Source: Mycobacterium sp. PO1
GTDB lineage: Bacteria > Actinomycetota > Actinomycetes > Mycobacteriales > Mycobacteriaceae
NCBI RefSeq assembly: GCF_017312405.1
Contig: NZ_BLTG01000013.1
Span: forward strand, 17,939-81,938
DNA length: 64,000 bases
Direction of reading: 5' to 3'
Shown here: positions 63,886-64,000 of the stretch, piece after piece
Layout of the letters: each line of letters opens with the position of its first letter
Position numbering within the stretch: the first letter of the stretch is position 1
The notes under the pieces: model-generated
What the model was told of the DNA's origin: nothing
The model's input: the letters and a program-made list of their open reading frames with translations, nothing else
The model's database searches: none
Position numbers and translations under genes: made by a program

Positions 63886-64000
63886 TAGATGCAGCCGCTG
63901 ACGCTGATGCGGCGGCCCACATCAGCACACACCGCCACGTTGGGTGTGTACACCGGCGGCGGGGGCGGCGGCGGTGTACACACCCAACGTGGCGGTGTGT
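63885..64000 (-). CDS. C-terminus of a proline-rich exported protein (partial)
   Basis: The last 37 codons of a gene running off the right edge. The peptide has a PPPPPPP run, then VYTPNVAVCADVGRRISVSGC and stop. This tail (proline run, then two cysteines in VCADVGRR..SGC) is typical of small mycobacterial secreted proteins of unknown function. The proline-coding stretch is the centre of a long inverted repeat reaching the last base of the window. It is coupled to the SDR gene by TAGTG. Confidence 0.55.
   Translation of the reverse strand, partial: TPPRWVCTPPPPPPPVYTPNVAVCADVGRRISVSGCI
63927..64000. repeat. Perfect 29-bp inverted repeat at the window edge
   Basis: Arms 63927-63955 and 63972-64000 are exact reverse complements (outer ends ACACACCGCC and GGCGGTGTGT) around a 16-base G/C-only spacer. 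It ends exactly at the last base, so it may continue beyond. Confidence 0.9.

Overview
The window is high-GC DNA with dense, mostly overlapping genes, GTG starts and several likely leaderless transcripts. The gene content points to a Mycobacterium, probably a fast-growing species: an AccA3-type acyl-CoA carboxylase, SigF with its anti-sigma factor, Lat/LrpA/Pcd, Lhr-Nei, a DesA3-type desaturase with its reductase, a PE-PPE-domain protein and a hemophore-like protein. The core order sseA-sufE ... accA3 ... sigF/rsbW ... lat/lrpA/pcd ... tetR ... lhr-nei matches, from memory, M. tuberculosis Rv3283 to Rv3297. Large blocks are inserted into that frame.

Bases 1-11.5 kb hold an apparent catabolic regulon. 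It contains a partial 2-hydroxyacid dehydrogenase, two Asp/Glu racemase or maleate isomerase paralogues, a fused FAD/Fe-S/CCG oxidase, a GntR-FCD regulator, a succinate-semialdehyde-type dehydrogenase, a class III aminotransferase and an MHS-family importer. Three near-identical palindromes with core ATTGTTGACAAT sit in the three divergent promoter regions, so one GntR protein probably controls most of the set. A frameshifted DUF559-like gene and a mazEF pair lie between the two halves.

Bases 11.7-33.6 kb start with a PASTA-like secreted protein and sseA-sufE. Then comes a block that is absent between these genes and accA3 in M. tuberculosis: an ArsR-SulP operon, an orphan lower-GC gene, an SLC13 transporter, and a ten-gene minus-strand sugar operon with a divergent DeoR regulator. 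The operon reads kbaY, frameshifted kbaZ, agaS, a BadF-type kinase, an EamA transporter, a GH4 glycosidase, then a sugar ABC transporter. It looks like import and breakdown of a galactosamine-type sugar. A CBS-BON protein and a divergent EAL-DICT/GGDEF pair of c-di-GMP genes follow.

Bases 33.7-49.6 kb carry accA3, a small acetyltransferase-like gene, a nucleotidyltransferase, a STAS protein, sigF-rsbW, a CsbD stress protein, a second DUF559-like gene, a membrane-anchored Mrr-like nuclease, lysine catabolism (lat, lrpA, pcd), an SDR, a carboxymuconolactone decarboxylase-like protein, a P450 with divergent TetR, and two small secreted proteins. Bases 49.8-64 kb carry lhr-nei, a PE-PPE hydrolase, a phospholipase D-like protein, the DesA3/reductase operon with a divergent FabR-like regulator, a crotonase, an SDR and the end of a proline-rich secreted protein.

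The most unusual structural signal is that at least four unrelated genes have their 3' ends, including the stop codon, copied as short tandem repeats (15, 17, 40/80 and 45 bp units). No CRISPR array, rRNA, tRNA, insertion sequence or phage module was seen.
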